Part shown: positions 1 to 12,474 of the stretch, piece after piece
How the letters are laid out: the number at the start of each line of letters is the position of its first letter
Position numbering within the stretch: position 1 is the first letter of the stretch
Assembly: GCA_036768485.1 (NCBI GenBank)
Contig: JAVLUZ010000340.1
Location: 7,579,802-7,643,801 of the forward strand
Source: Mermis nigrescens
Lineage: Eukaryota > Nematoda > Enoplea > Mermithida > Mermithidae
Length of the DNA stretch: 64,000 nucleotides
Reading direction: 5' to 3'
Translations under genes and position numbers: made by a program
The notes under the pieces: model-generated
Databases searched by the model: none
The model's input: only the letters and a program-made list of their open reading frames with translations
What the model was told of the DNA's origin: nothing

Positions 1-1142
1 GCAAAAATATATCAATTTTGGGCGCTTTTTGAGTAAAAAGTACTTAAAAGTACTAATCTGGCGCGAAGCGCCGGAAAAATTTTGACATTTTTACTGATTT
101 TGATGTCAAAAATGATGCAGAACAAGACCTGTTAGCTCCAAAATCGCCGGACATTACCGGTCTAGCTGACCCCTCAGGGGGGGGTAATAATACCCCCTCA
201 CCCCCTATGTGCATGTGTGGCATGAAGCGAATATGAATTATTCTGTAAAAAAATTACTAATTTTGTAGGCTTTCATTTAGTTGAACTATGATTTTACCCG
301 GTAAATAAAAAAGTGGCACCTTAGCAACTTTTTGTTTTATTTGTTGTAATTTTTTGCGGTTTTTCTGTATTTTTTGTTGTTCTTCAGTAATATTTTTGAT
401 GAATTACTCGAAAAAACTTTCCGGAAAAGCGCTTGCTCTTTTCGCTCGGACGATCAAAGCCAAAATTTTATAATATGCAATAAATAATTACCAATAATTA
501 TTTTATGAGTTCCATTTGAGTCACATCGCACTCGTTATCAAAAGATAATAATTTAAGACTCAATGTCCAATAAGCAATTTTTCATTTGCTGATTATTTAC
601 AACTCTGTTTAAACAAATATTAGCGGCGGATTTAGGGGGTTCGATTTTTGGGTTAAAACGGGTAATTTTTCCGCCCAAGTCAGGGTTCCGCCCCCTCTCT
701 TAGGAGTACCGCACCCCCTTAGAAAATCCTGGATCCGCCGCTGACAAATATTATATTTAATATAATTTAATTCAAATATTTATTCTCGATAATCATATCG
801 GCATTCATTTGCGGATTAATGTAATCCTGCATTGGTCGATTAGTTAATTGATAAATAATATTTCAGTGAATAAACAATCGAATCAATGAGTTAATCGATG
901 AATAAATAAAGTAATCGAGTAAGAAGACACAAAATAGATTAATAAAAATACTAATAAATCTACTTTAAAAATTTAATCATGAAATAAATAAATACATACA
1001 TAGATAAACAAATTGATTAAGGAATAAAAGAGTAAATAATTAATTGAGTAATTGCATGATTATTTTATATAGTTTAATTGCTAATTAATTAATTATTAAT
1101 TAATTAATTAATTAATTAATTAATTAATCAATTAATCTACAG
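1..1142 (+). other. Intron upstream of first visible DNAJC11 exon
   Basis: AT-rich non-coding sequence that I read as intron. It holds a GGCGCGAAGCGCC mini-hairpin motif at about 61-73, a small hAT-type MITE at 621-743, and an (ATTA)n tract at about 1083-1130 just before the acceptor. No coding exon was seen. Confidence 0.6.
621..743. mobile_element. hAT-type MITE, GCGGCGGAT termini
   Basis: Starts TAGCGGCGGATTTAGG and ends CCTGGATCCGCCGCTG, imperfect inverted repeats. It is flanked by the exact 8-bp duplication ACAAATAT (613-620 and 744-751), the TSD length of hAT elements. It has no coding capacity and shares its interior with the elements at 5059 and 13731. Confidence 0.8.
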
Positions 1143-1339
1143 TATTAATCGATGATCAAAGGCGACAGTTGTACGATTTGAGCGGAGGTAGAGGAGTAGA
1201 TATGCTGAGTAATATGCAAATTTGTGAACTTGACCCCTTCACCGGCCGACCAATGACCGCGGCCCAGATTCGCGACGAATACGAGCGATTGGTCAGAAAA
1301 GCCGAAGAGGAGGAGTTCATCGAAAAAACCAATCCGCAG
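1143..1339 (+). CDS. DNAJC11: DNAJC11 exon A: end of J domain
   Basis: Starts after ctacag with two bases of a split codon, then reads LIDDQRRQLYDLSGGRGVD, the helix IV end of the J domain (human has a YDIYGKRGLEM-like stretch here). It continues through a charged helix and ends TNPQ before the donor cag|gtaatt, phase 0. The HPD-bearing part of the J domain must lie in an exon upstream of the window. Confidence 0.93.
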
Positions 1340-1782
1340 GTAATTTTTTGCGTGAAAATTTTGGTAAAAAAATTAATACAATGAATAAATGTGATTTAGT
1401 AAAATTTACTTTGAAAAATTAAAACTTTTATACTAGAATTGATTTAGTAGCCCATGGCCGACTCTTGGTGACAAGACGTGTTACATAAGTCGTATTAAAT
1501 TTGGGTTAACTTCAAAATAAAGTCGTATTTGAAAGAATAAAGTAGGTAGAATTTGAATGTAGTAATTTGCGCTAGCTAATCTAAGTTGAAGGTAAAGGTT
1601 TAGAATATAGTTCAATTTGCTTATTAAAAAAGATCTCAGTTTCACAACAATCTGAGTTTTATTCAGATTTAAATTGATTTTATTTATTATTGCTTGTTTT
1701 CCGCATTACTGTAAATTAATGAATTTTTGAGCGGTCAAACATTCGAACGATTAAAATAAAATTTTATTGGAAACAAAAGCAA

Positions 1783-3702
<1,920 letters not shown>

Positions 3703-5050
3703 TTATTACTCTTCGGTGTTATCGGTAATTTTAGCGTAATATACACTTACTTCTGATTCAGTCTTGATTTACGTTTCATTAAAAGATTCAGGTTGTTGGT
3801 AACTACTTCAGCTGCTTGAACAATGCCTTTATAATTTAGCAAGATAATTTATGCCCAAAATCCTTTATGTCAAACTTTTAACAGGTGAATGGGGATTTCC
3901 GCCCAAGGTCGTTCGCTTCCTATCCCATAAATATTGACATTTTTTTATCATACGCCACCACATTTTGTGCTAATACTTGCGTTTTCATGCTATGTATTTT
4001 TAGGTTCTTTTTTGCAATTTTTTGAAAAAATTCGAAGTCGTTTCCCAGGATTTTTAGGATTTCAAGGCCTGTTTTAAGTTCTATCCGTCATTATTTTCTC
4101 TTCTCATTAGGCGATTTCGTCTAATCGTGTGCTAAAATGCTTTTAATCTTGCTTAATCGTCGGTTTCAAAATCTTTTCTGGCATATTGAGTCTTTGAGGG
4201 GGCGAGTGATGCCGATTGGTTTCATTCACCACCCAAAAAATATTTCCGCCCGGCCCCCTCAAAAATGTTTTCATCTTTGCTTCAGGATTTTTGACTATTC
4301 GAAACATTATACAAAGGATGCTATTTTTAATCGTTTCAGCTATCTTTTTGACTCAAAAGTGTCAAATTTACGGCAAGGATGCTATTTTTAATCGTTTCAG
4401 CTATCTTTTGACTCAAAAGTGTCAAATTTACGGCACTTCGCGCCATATAGTTATTTCTCTCACTTGATTGTTTTCAATTCATTCAATTTTTTGACACGTT
4501 CTGAGCATTGTCTTATTGTTTTTATGATATAAAAATAATGAGCATCGTAAGACACGCTAAAAATTGGTTTTTGACGCATAATAATCATCGCTTTTGAATT
4601 AAGAAATCCACTTTGAAGAAAATGTTTGTTCATAATCGACCCCCCGTGCAGAATTTTCACGCTGTGCGTATTTGATGGTGAGCGTACATGGGTGTTGGGG
4701 ATTTAACGGGTTTATATCCCACCCCCCTGAAGTTAGAACCCCCCGTAGATTACTGTACACCCTCAAAATTATATTTTTAGTAACATTTTGGGCGATTTAC
4801 CCCATCCTGATCCCCCAAAATTTGGGTGCTGCCCATGTACGAGTATAATGCTGTCCCTCTCTCCTAATAAACCTGGATACGCTCGACGAATATATTATCT
4901 TGTCATTTATTATTTAATATAAGTGTTCACGATTATATCTATTTACATTAAATTCTTATTAAGTTGTTTGTTTCCTTCAAACTTCACTATTGTTTGTTTT
5001 TCTGAATTACTCCGCATTATTCGATTCGTTCCGTTTTAAGTTTTATATTA
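3703..5050. other. Intron sequence with decayed repeats
   Basis: No exon seen. Contains a 61-bp tandem duplication (4314-4374 and 4375-4434) and C-rich stretches like those of the hAT-type elements elsewhere in the window. Confidence 0.5.
4314..4434. repeat. 61-bp tandem duplication
   Basis: Two adjacent, nearly identical units, each starting AAGGATGCTATTTTTAATCG and ending GTGTCAAATTTACGGC. The second unit runs into CACTTCGCGCC. Confidence 0.9.
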
Positions 5051-5058
5051 TATTATGC

Positions 5059-5248
5059 ATGGGCGGATTTAGGGGGGGGGCGGGGGGGCGGCCGCCCCCT
5101 CCCCCATTGGCCCAGCGCAAAATTAAGGATTTTTGAGTGTTTTTTAACAGTTTTTGGGTTAAAACCGCTAATTTTTCCGCCCAAGTAAGGGTTCCGCCTC
5201 CCCATAGGGTACCGCCCCCCTTAGAAAAAAATCCTGGATCCGCCACTG
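5059..5248. mobile_element. hAT-type MITE, GGCGGATTTAGG family
   Basis: Starts ATGGGCGGATTTAGG and ends CTGGATCCGCCACTG. The flanks TATTATGC and TATTATGT agree at 7 of 8 bases. Same family as 621-743 and 13731-13933. Confidence 0.7.
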
Positions 5249-5351
5249 TATTATGTATATTTATTTTTTTACTGGGCTGATTATAATTTACATGCTTAAT
5301 ATTCTATATCTTTTATATTTGTATTGAGTAAGGATTTTTCTGTGCCCTGAT

Positions 5352-6356
5352 CACTGGCAGATTTAAAGGGGGTGGGGATGGGGTGGTCGCCCCTGTCGTC
5401 AAAAAATTTTCGGGCGCACGGAAGAGTAGATGTGTATTTTTTTGTTTATTTTAGCCATTTTTATCATGATTTTTCATATTTTCTGGCGCTTCGCGTCGGA
5501 TAGTGCTTATTAATGACATTTACTATTTCTCTTTGCACTCTAAATTTACAGTGCTCCCCATGAAACATGACGCACTATAATCGTCAGATTTATAATAGAT
5601 GATGCGTCGCGAGCGCCGCGTTTCGTTTATAATGCGCTATCGTCTCTTTTTATTATTATAGGATATTTATCTGTATCATGCCGTTAATCTGTTGATGCGG
5701 ACGGTGCAATTTAGCTATTAATAGCGCCAACAAGAAGGAAGCGCGCATGTGAATGCCGGAAGCGCGCACGTGCCTGAATATAGAGCGGCATTCACGTGCG
5801 CGCACTCGCCTGAATACAGAACGGCATTCACGTGCGCGCTTCTGGCATTCACGTGCGCGCTTCCCTCTTGTTGGCGCTATTAATAGCTGAAATTGCGCCG
5901 TCCGCATCGCCAGATTAACGGCATGATACAGATAAATATCCTATAATAATAAAAAAGAGATGATAGCGCATTATAGACGAAACGCGGCGCTCGCGACGCA
6001 TCATCTAATAAAAATCTGACGATTATAGTGCGTCATGTTTCATGGCGAGCACTCTACGTCAGACAGAAGAATAGTTTTTATAAAGACAAAGCTTTTGTAG
6101 CTCCTTCGATGATTTCTCGAGTGTTTGTCGGCTATTTGTGCCAATTTCTGCCTTAATTTCGCGAGTTATTCTTAAAAACTTGGAAAATTTCTGGAAAGTT
6201 TTACTTTTTTTGCACCGGAAATAATTCTGCTTACCAAAAGACAGTAAAAAATAGTACTTTAAGTATAATTACGGATTTTTGGACAATGTTGGACAATTTT
6301 AGGAAAATTTTGGGTTCGCCCTCCCCCTCTGTCAGAAAATCTTGGATCCGCCACTG
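5352..6356. mobile_element. 1-kb non-autonomous hAT-type element carrying a foldback
   Basis: Begins CACTGGCAGATTTAAAGG and ends TTGGATCCGCCACTG. The flanks GCCCTGAT and GCCCTAAT agree at 7 of 8 bases. It has no open frame of note and contains the long inverted repeat at 5551-6052. Confidence 0.7.
5551..6052. repeat. Long inverted repeat (foldback), arms about 215 bp
   Basis: The left arm begins GTGCTCCCCATGAAACATGA and the right arm ends with its near-perfect complement at 6052. The arms match over roughly 215 bases each with few differences. The centre (about 5740-5860) holds four or five copies of a CACGTGCGCGC-containing unit. No clear TSD was found. Confidence 0.9.
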
Positions 6357-6868
6357 GCCCTAATCGTTTATTTCACTTCATCTGCCTAAATCATTCACAC
6401 TTGTCACATGCGTGATTTTGGGTGGTTTTAAGTTTTAAGCCCCTTCACAACGGTTTTCATCCACAGAAATTTTTTTCTCCGTGCACTTCTTACACATGTC
6501 CCACAATATTATTGAAAAGCTGCTGCTTTTAGCGTATTCAGCGATTTTTTAACCCAAAAAGTGTCGATTTGTCGGTACTCCGCGCCTAGTACTCATTTTT
6601 CGACTACGCATGATCGCATTTTGTTCAATTTACTCTATTTTTAAAGTTTTTTCGATATTTTTTCAATGCTTCAATGTTCTGAAAAAAAGAGCACCGTTAG
6701 AACCGTCAAAAAATGTTTTTTGATACGTATATCCGTCGTTTTTGAGTAAAAAGGCACTTTGGGAAAAATAACGGGGTAAAATTTGGAATTTTAAATTTTG
6801 AAATTTTAAAGTTTGAAATTCGTAATACGCATCCTTTGGTTATTTGCTAATTTATATTACGTATTAAG
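6357..6868. other. Intron sequence, nothing recognised
   Basis: AT-rich, with weak similarity to the ~400-bp MITE family in this window. No exon until 6869. Confidence 0.5.
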
Positions 6869-6942
6869 GGTCAAATTACAATAACCATAAACGCATGCGA
6901 CATGTTTCGACCGGCCCTTACGTTCGATTATGATAACGACTT
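6869..6942 (+). CDS. DNAJC11: DNAJC11 exon B
   Basis: The acceptor gtattaag precedes GQITITINACDMFRPALTFD, matching the family's [20 protein letters not shown]-like segment. It starts in phase 0 after TNPQ and ends with TT before the strong donor gtgagt. Those two bases join the first base of exon C to make a Phe codon. Confidence 0.88.
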
Positions 6943-7119
6943 GTGAGTCGGATGTTTTCAATTTTAACATATACAAGTTATGATACTCACTTTTGTTAAT
7001 AATTCAATACTGGTATTTCGAGTAAACAATAAATTCTCTGTTTAGTACATATGTATCGATCCTAAATGGTGCACGATTGTCTAATGAACACTTAAAGATT
7101 ATTTCGGCTGATAAATATA

Positions 7120-7210
7120 TGTACGAATAAATAAATGAATAAATAAATGGGAAAGTAAATGAATACCTGAATAAATAAATAAAAATAAATAAATAAATAA
7201 ATAAAAAGTG
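7120..7210. repeat. (AAAT)n-like microsatellite
   Basis: Imperfect AAATAAAT tetranucleotide tract in intron B. Confidence 0.8.
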
Positions 7211-7419
7211 AACAAGTGAGCAAAGAAGCAAGCAAGCGTTCAATCAATAATAAATACATACATTAAGTATCCATTGTTAGAAACTAAAATCATATTGTAT
7301 GTATATTTAAGGGCAACATTGAATTGCCACCAAAAAATTGAAATTTTCATGAATTTTTTATTTTTCCATTTTTTTGTAATTTTGACTTTTTCTGTTAACT
7401 TTTTTAAGTTTCTTCATTT

Positions 7420-7850
7420 CGCCGACGAGATTCTTGTAGCGAATCTCTTCTACCATTAAATCTTAACGGATTTTTCAATTTTTTAATTTCTTAATTTTTA
7501 ATTTTCACTTTTTAATTTTTTTAAAGTTCTTAAATTTCGCCAACGAGATTTTTTGCAGCGAATCTCGGCTATGTACCATTAAATTTGTACGCATTTTAAA
7601 ATTTTTCGATTTTTTTTATTTTTCAATTTTTTTAAATTCAAATTTTTACCTTTAATTTATTCTACGTTTTTTAAACTTTGCCAACTAAACTTTCGTAGCG
7701 AATTGTGACTACCATTAAGTTTTCTTATGAATTTTTCATTCTTCCTATTTTTGTTTAATTTTTCGACTTTTTTACAATTTTTTCAAAAGTTTTTCTAATT
7801 TTTCTAACGTGGCTATTTTTGTAGCGAATCTCGGCTACCCGAAATCAGCC
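7420..7850 (+). repeat. Tandem copies of the exon C 3' splice-site region
   Basis: The string (c/t)gtagcgaatctcggctac that forms the real exon C acceptor at 7821 recurs in degenerate form at about 7436, 7552 (gcagcgaatctcggct) and 7692. Each copy follows a T-rich stretch and an AACG-containing lead, at spacings of roughly 115-140 bases. Confidence 0.8.
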
Positions 7851-7999
7851 AAATTAGCATTGGGCAATCGGTCGAGGCGCCCGCCGGGCCCAAGGACAAA
7901 TTTACGGTGGGTGGGGTCCTTCTGGCCCGTAATGGACTCGGATCCGGCCACATGAGCGTAGCATGGCAGAGACATGTTAAAAATTCTTGCTGGTCCGAA
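7825..7999 (+). CDS. DNAJC11: DNAJC11 exon C: beta-rich domain start
   Basis: After ttttgtag it reads FESRLPEISQISIGQSVEAP and on to VAWQRHVKNSCWSE. This matches the family's FPQIEINKMHISQSIEAP-like stretch and the following strands. The GC-rich exon stands out sharply from its AT-rich flanks. It ends in phase 0 at GAA|gtaatt. Confidence 0.95.
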
Positions 8000-8019
8000 G
8001 TAATTTGGTATTTAAAACG

Positions 8020-9370
8020 CGTATCGCTTTAAAAATTATAATAAATTAGGAACCAATTTGGGATTAAATAAGGATTAAATTGAAATATAAAGTCAAATTT
8101 ATCTCGGTTTTAATTAGATATGTTTGGTAGCATAAATTCATGATTAAACAAGGATTAAATCTAAATTTAAATCGGATTTATTGCGGCTTAAATGAAGATT
8201 TTGCATTTTAAGTGATCAATATTAAATCGATAGAGGTATGTGTAGCCAAGATTAAATCGAGATTAAGTTAAATTTATCCGGGCTTAAATTAAAATTTCGC
8301 ATTCTCAGCCAATTTGCAATAGCCTCTATATACGGTTAGATTTAATTCGGGCTTCGCATCTAACCCTACCCAAATTGGTTTAGAATCAATTCGAGATTTA
8401 ACGCGGATTAAATCTTTTAAATCTAACTTATTCCAGTTTAAATTAAAGATTCGCTTTTTGGGTAATCCGCGTTAACCCGGTCGAGAATCGACTAAGATAA
8501 GTTTGGGATTAAATAAGGATTAAATCGGATCAATCTCGGATTAAAGTTAATATTAAGCGTTTGGAGACAATCCGCATTGAGCTGACTGAAGTTAGGATTA
8601 ATAAGAGATGCAATAAGCATTAAGTCGAGATAGAAGCCGAATTATGTAGGCTCAAATAGGAATTTCACGTTTTCAGCCGATCGCCTTAAATCCGATCGTG
8701 ATTCGGTAAGGATTAATTCGAGAGTGAACAAGGATTGAATCGAAGTTTAAATCTATTATCTCGGCTTAAGTGTAATTTTGCGTTTTTAGCTAATCCGTGT
8801 GAGCCACAGTGAGGATTAATTCGTAATTGAGTAAGTGTCGGATTGAAATTTAAGTCACATTTATCCCGGCTTAAATATGTATAAATTTCGTGCATTTAGC
8901 TAACACGGATTAATCCGATCGAGATTTAATAAGGATTAAGTCGGGATTTGAAATCAGATAAATTAGGCTCTAATAAATTTGGCTTTCATACCGTATGAGT
9001 ATAAAACCAGAGATTCAATTGAAAATATATCGGAATGCAAGAGTTTAATATCACCATTTAAGCAAGTTTTTTCGGATAATTCACTTTAAAATCTAGTGAA
9101 AATGAATTGAATTAATGTTAGTAGCTTTAGTTTGAAACAGGATTAATTGTGGCTTAAATAAGTATTGATTGTGGTTTAAATAGGGATTTATTCTGAATTC
9201 AAATCGAATATGTATATATCCAAGCTTGAATAGGCTTCGCATTCATAGCAAGTGAGATCCGGCAAGGATTAATTCAGAATTTTGAAAAAAATAATCTGGT
9301 TTAGATAAATTTCACTTTTTTAGCAGGTCTGTGTTAAACCGAGATTAAATACTAGATAATTCAGGATTTA
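8020..9370. repeat. Degenerate GGATTAAAT tandem array in intron C
   Basis: About 1.3 kb built from diverged units of roughly 80-110 bases containing AAGGATTAAATCG, TTATCTCGGCTTAAAT and TTCGCATTTTTAGC. The units are recognisable but strongly diverged, so this looks like an old, inactive satellite. Confidence 0.8.
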
Positions 9371-9747
9371 AGAGCTTACGCTACTCAGTTGAGGTGAATT
9401 TCTGGGTCAGAAAAAAATGATCGGATTATTGATTATTTAAATCCGATTGAGGCCGTATCAATGTCGGACTTCGATTAGGCCTTACAGCTTTACTCTAAAA
9501 GTTGAAATAATTCAATTTTATAGAATTTTACAATAATTCAATTATAAAAATTTTAGAAGATCAAATTAGAACTGAAATTTGTGGTCTATGGATTTAAAGT
9601 CTAGTTCCAGGAAAATAAAGTTGATGTAACTCGGATTAAGGTCGGACTAAGGCAAAACTAGCGTGAGTATCGGGGGCGGATTGTGGCTTTTATTAGCTTA
9701 TTACATATATTGATATTCATGGATTTACATTGTTGTGTTGCTTTTAG

Positions 9748-9829
9748 ACCGAGATGCTGGTCGGAGATGAAATGGCCCTTGGATTCAAGTTGCACGGATC
9801 GATGATGAGCGGCATCTATGACTATTACT
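9748..9829 (+). CDS. DNAJC11: DNAJC11 exon D
   Basis: After gcttttag it reads TEMLVGDEMALGFKLHGSMM and SGIYDYY, matching the family's GAGDLQGPLFGLKLFRNL-like segment, in phase 0 with exon C. The only nearby GT donor (9830, gtagtt) leaves one base, but exon E needs two, so the exact 3' end is unresolved. An end at 9821, using the CTAT shared with exon E, restores the frame but is not GT-AG. Confidence 0.82.
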
Positions 9830-10040
9830 GTAGTTGTTTTTATTATTTTATTTTCTATTTCATTTTGTATTGTTGGGTTTTCTCATTCAATTTTCTTATT
9901 TTATTCATTTTCAGGTTTTTTTGCTTTTTTACATAAACGTTTTTCCTTATTGTTCTTTAAAATTTTACATACCTAAGATGTATGTAAAATTTTTTAATTT
10001 TTATATTTACATCTTCTAAATTTGACTTTTCTTTATTTAG

Positions 10041-10105
10041 CTATGGTATTGGACGACTCAGACTCGATTTTACTAGTCAGGGCATTGCTCCATCATTTCT
10101 CATTG
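10041..10105 (+). CDS. DNAJC11: DNAJC11 exon E
   Basis: After ctttatttag it reads YGIGRLRLDFTSQGIAPSFL I, matching the human CALQFSSRGIRPGL-like strand pair. It ends ATT G|gtacgt in phase 1, compatible with exon F. The 5' junction is one base out of phase with exon D's GT donor. Confidence 0.88.
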
Positions 10106-11654
10106 GTACGTTTGCTGAAGAAGGCTTATATCGTTTTTAATTTTTGAATGTCAAATTTTTGACTCTCAAAAATATTTTAATTATATGTATGTATATCATA
10201 ACAGTATCTAGAAAATCTTTACATTTTTACTCAAAAAGGCCGTGGGTAACATGTTTCCTCGTTTACTGTATACATACTTTACACTAGGGCGAACGCAGCA
10301 GTTATAGACTTGAAATGCATACTACTCTACTCTACTTGTTACTTTACACCTTTCGATACCAGTTTACATCGGCGAAATTGTGAAAATTGAAAATTTTCAC
10401 TTACCGTAGTAAGCTTTTATCGTTTTGATATTTTGCTTAGTATTAAGGCTAAATTCGCCTTTTAGACAGTATCAAGTTCTATCCTTTTAATTTTAAATGA
10501 GCTCCGTTTTCCAAATTTTTTTAAATTGTTTAAAAAATTTATAAGATAAACAAACGGTCCATATTTAAAATCAGCAATTATAGTATTTAGGAATTATAAA
10601 ATTATACTATTTTGCTGCTGCAAAATTTGATTTAGTTAAGCTTTAATCTAGTTCTATTATATATTGTCATTTCTAGAATGTAATATGTCGTACATATGTA
10701 CTATCGTAAAATTCTGATTATACTCAATGTAGATTTAGTTCAATAACACTGGTGTAAACATATTTTAAATAATGCGCACTACTCATAGGAATAGCAAAAT
10801 ATATAAATTTTGGGTTAGAAAGGATTGTTGCATTTGCTTATGTCGCTATGTTATATACTTTACACAAGGACATACGCAGTGCTTGCTCTCTTATAACACT
10901 TTACAATGTACTTCAACTTTATACTTTATACGTCGCTTATCGAGCACAAGTTCGGGTAGCAATTATTGTTTTGAGGTATTGTTTTTCATGCATTACATTC
11001 TACATATACATTGCTTATTGTTCACAGTTTAAACACCTGCTGACGGTATGTATATAAATTTTCTTTTAAGTTCCTCGCTATTCGTAATCGTTTTACATTA
11101 TCACATTTACTGCAGTGTATGTGATGTTTTAAGAAATTTACTTACGCTTATAGTCGCGCATTACTTTACACTTAGGCAAAAGTGTAACAGCCCAGACTTT
11201 AGGGAGGGGGTAGTTGGCCACTCTTATAGGCGTAGAGGATTAAGTGACCTTCAATTTTTAGGCAAAAATTGGTAAACATAATCAAAAAACGCAAATTTTC
11301 GCCTAAGATCAGGAAGGGGTAAAAACTTGTAACTTGAAGGAATGGGCGGACGACCGATTTTAAGTCCTCCTGTTGCGACTGCATGTTCGTGAGCACAGTA
11401 TACTTGAGATTTTGCAGCGGCAATAGCCACTGTTTCGTGTACGCATTACTTTACACTACTTATGGTTGCGCTTTAAATACCGATTTACGCAGTTTTTTGC
11501 TCAGTGCTTTATACTCTACACGAGTGTTGTCTCAGCCGCTTCTCTTTAAACTTTACACAGTCGGGATTTAGCAGCTCTTGTTTGAAGATTGCGCGTATAT
11601 TGCGTTGTGCTTTACACTTTACACGCTTTTTGATGCAGCAGTTATTGTTTTGAG

Positions 11655-11818
11655 GTGCTTACAGACCGCTCGACAAGCATTTAACCGGTTCAATTACCAC
11701 TAGTTTTAGTGTAAACCCTAAGGAATCCCCTTCGGGCGCTGTCGTACAAAATCCTTCAGTCACAACGTCCCTTGCGTACGACGATAATTTCACTAAAAGA
11801 CTCACAACTTTTCTAGTC
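11655..11818 (+). CDS. DNAJC11: DNAJC11 exon F
   Basis: The acceptor is ttgttttgag and the two starting bases complete a Gly codon with exon E. It reads GAYRPLDKHLTGSITTSFSV and on to SLAYDDNFTKRLTTFLV, gapless against the family's ARNLDKNTVGYLQW-like stretch. It ends in phase 0 at GTC|gtaagc. The more obvious cttacag acceptor seven bases on would break the frame. Confidence 0.88.
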
Positions 11819-12183
11819 GTAAGCGTATTCGTCAATCTAGATTAATACAATCGTCGTTCTTTTTAATTATTATCTATAGAAGCTCTTGTTTAACGTATCG
11901 TCTCGTTTAAATTTATCGAAATTTTCAGGTTTTACCACATTTCATTCTAATGCGATTTTAGCTAACGAAATACAACGTTGTGTAAAGAAGCGCCTAGACC
12001 TTTTGAATATCAATAGAAGGATAATTCAACAGTTGTGTAAACCAATATCGGTGTAAACAACTTTTTGCATAATATAATTTTTAAAATCGAGAAATATGTG
12101 CGCAATGCTTTCTTATTTGGTTTCTATTGAATTGCTCACTATTTTCCTAAAAGTTTTACTTTTTTCATTTTTTTTAATTTCAG

Positions 12184-12266
12184 ATCGGTATGTCCGAATC
12201 TTACATTGGAATTTCAGCGTCGTACAAGTTCAGAGGAGGCGACGCTAAAGTTAAGGGGTCTTTGAG
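12184..12266 (+). CDS. DNAJC11: DNAJC11 exon G
   Basis: After a strong polypyrimidine tract and cag it reads IGMSESYIGISASYKFRGGD and AKVKGSLRY, matching human LGIPHSFALISYQHKF...RVKGSL. The frame then meets TGA at 12271. Family alignment requires a join to exon H through the hexamer AGATAC, present at both edges, so the donor is non-canonical (AT-AG if cut after AG). The GT at 12258 would also keep frame but lose three conserved residues. Confidence 0.85.
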
Positions 12267-12357
12267 ATACTGATTTATATCCGTAATTAATTTAGAGCTT
12301 AATGCTGTGAGGCGAACTCGGTTTACACTGTATGCGCTTTACACTTTACACTTGCAG

Positions 12358-12474
12358 ATACGGCACGCTTGGTATGTCGGGTCAGCTGGGCTACGAAAGG
12401 CAAGCGTCGGAGCATAGTACGGTTGGTTGTTCGCTCGTTGTAGATCTCCCTAGTCACATTACACTAAAACTCAG
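12358..12474 (+). CDS. DNAJC11: DNAJC11 exon H
   Basis: After cttgcag it reads YGTLGMSGQLGYERQASEHS and TVGCSLVVDLPSHITLKLR, matching the family's [20 protein letters not shown]-like strands and GVSLKVKL. It ends CTC AG|gtatat in phase 2, joining exon I. Confidence 0.93.

Noticed and set aside
9837..10019. Extension of exon D through the hydrophobic open frame to about 9936
   Set aside because: Its F/I/Y-rich translation reflects T-rich intron sequence. It would insert about 30 residues absent from the family.
11676..11683. gcttacag as the exon F acceptor
   Set aside because: It looks stronger than ttgttttgag but breaks the frame with exon E and loses the residues GAYR, one of which (R) matches the human protein in a gapless alignment.
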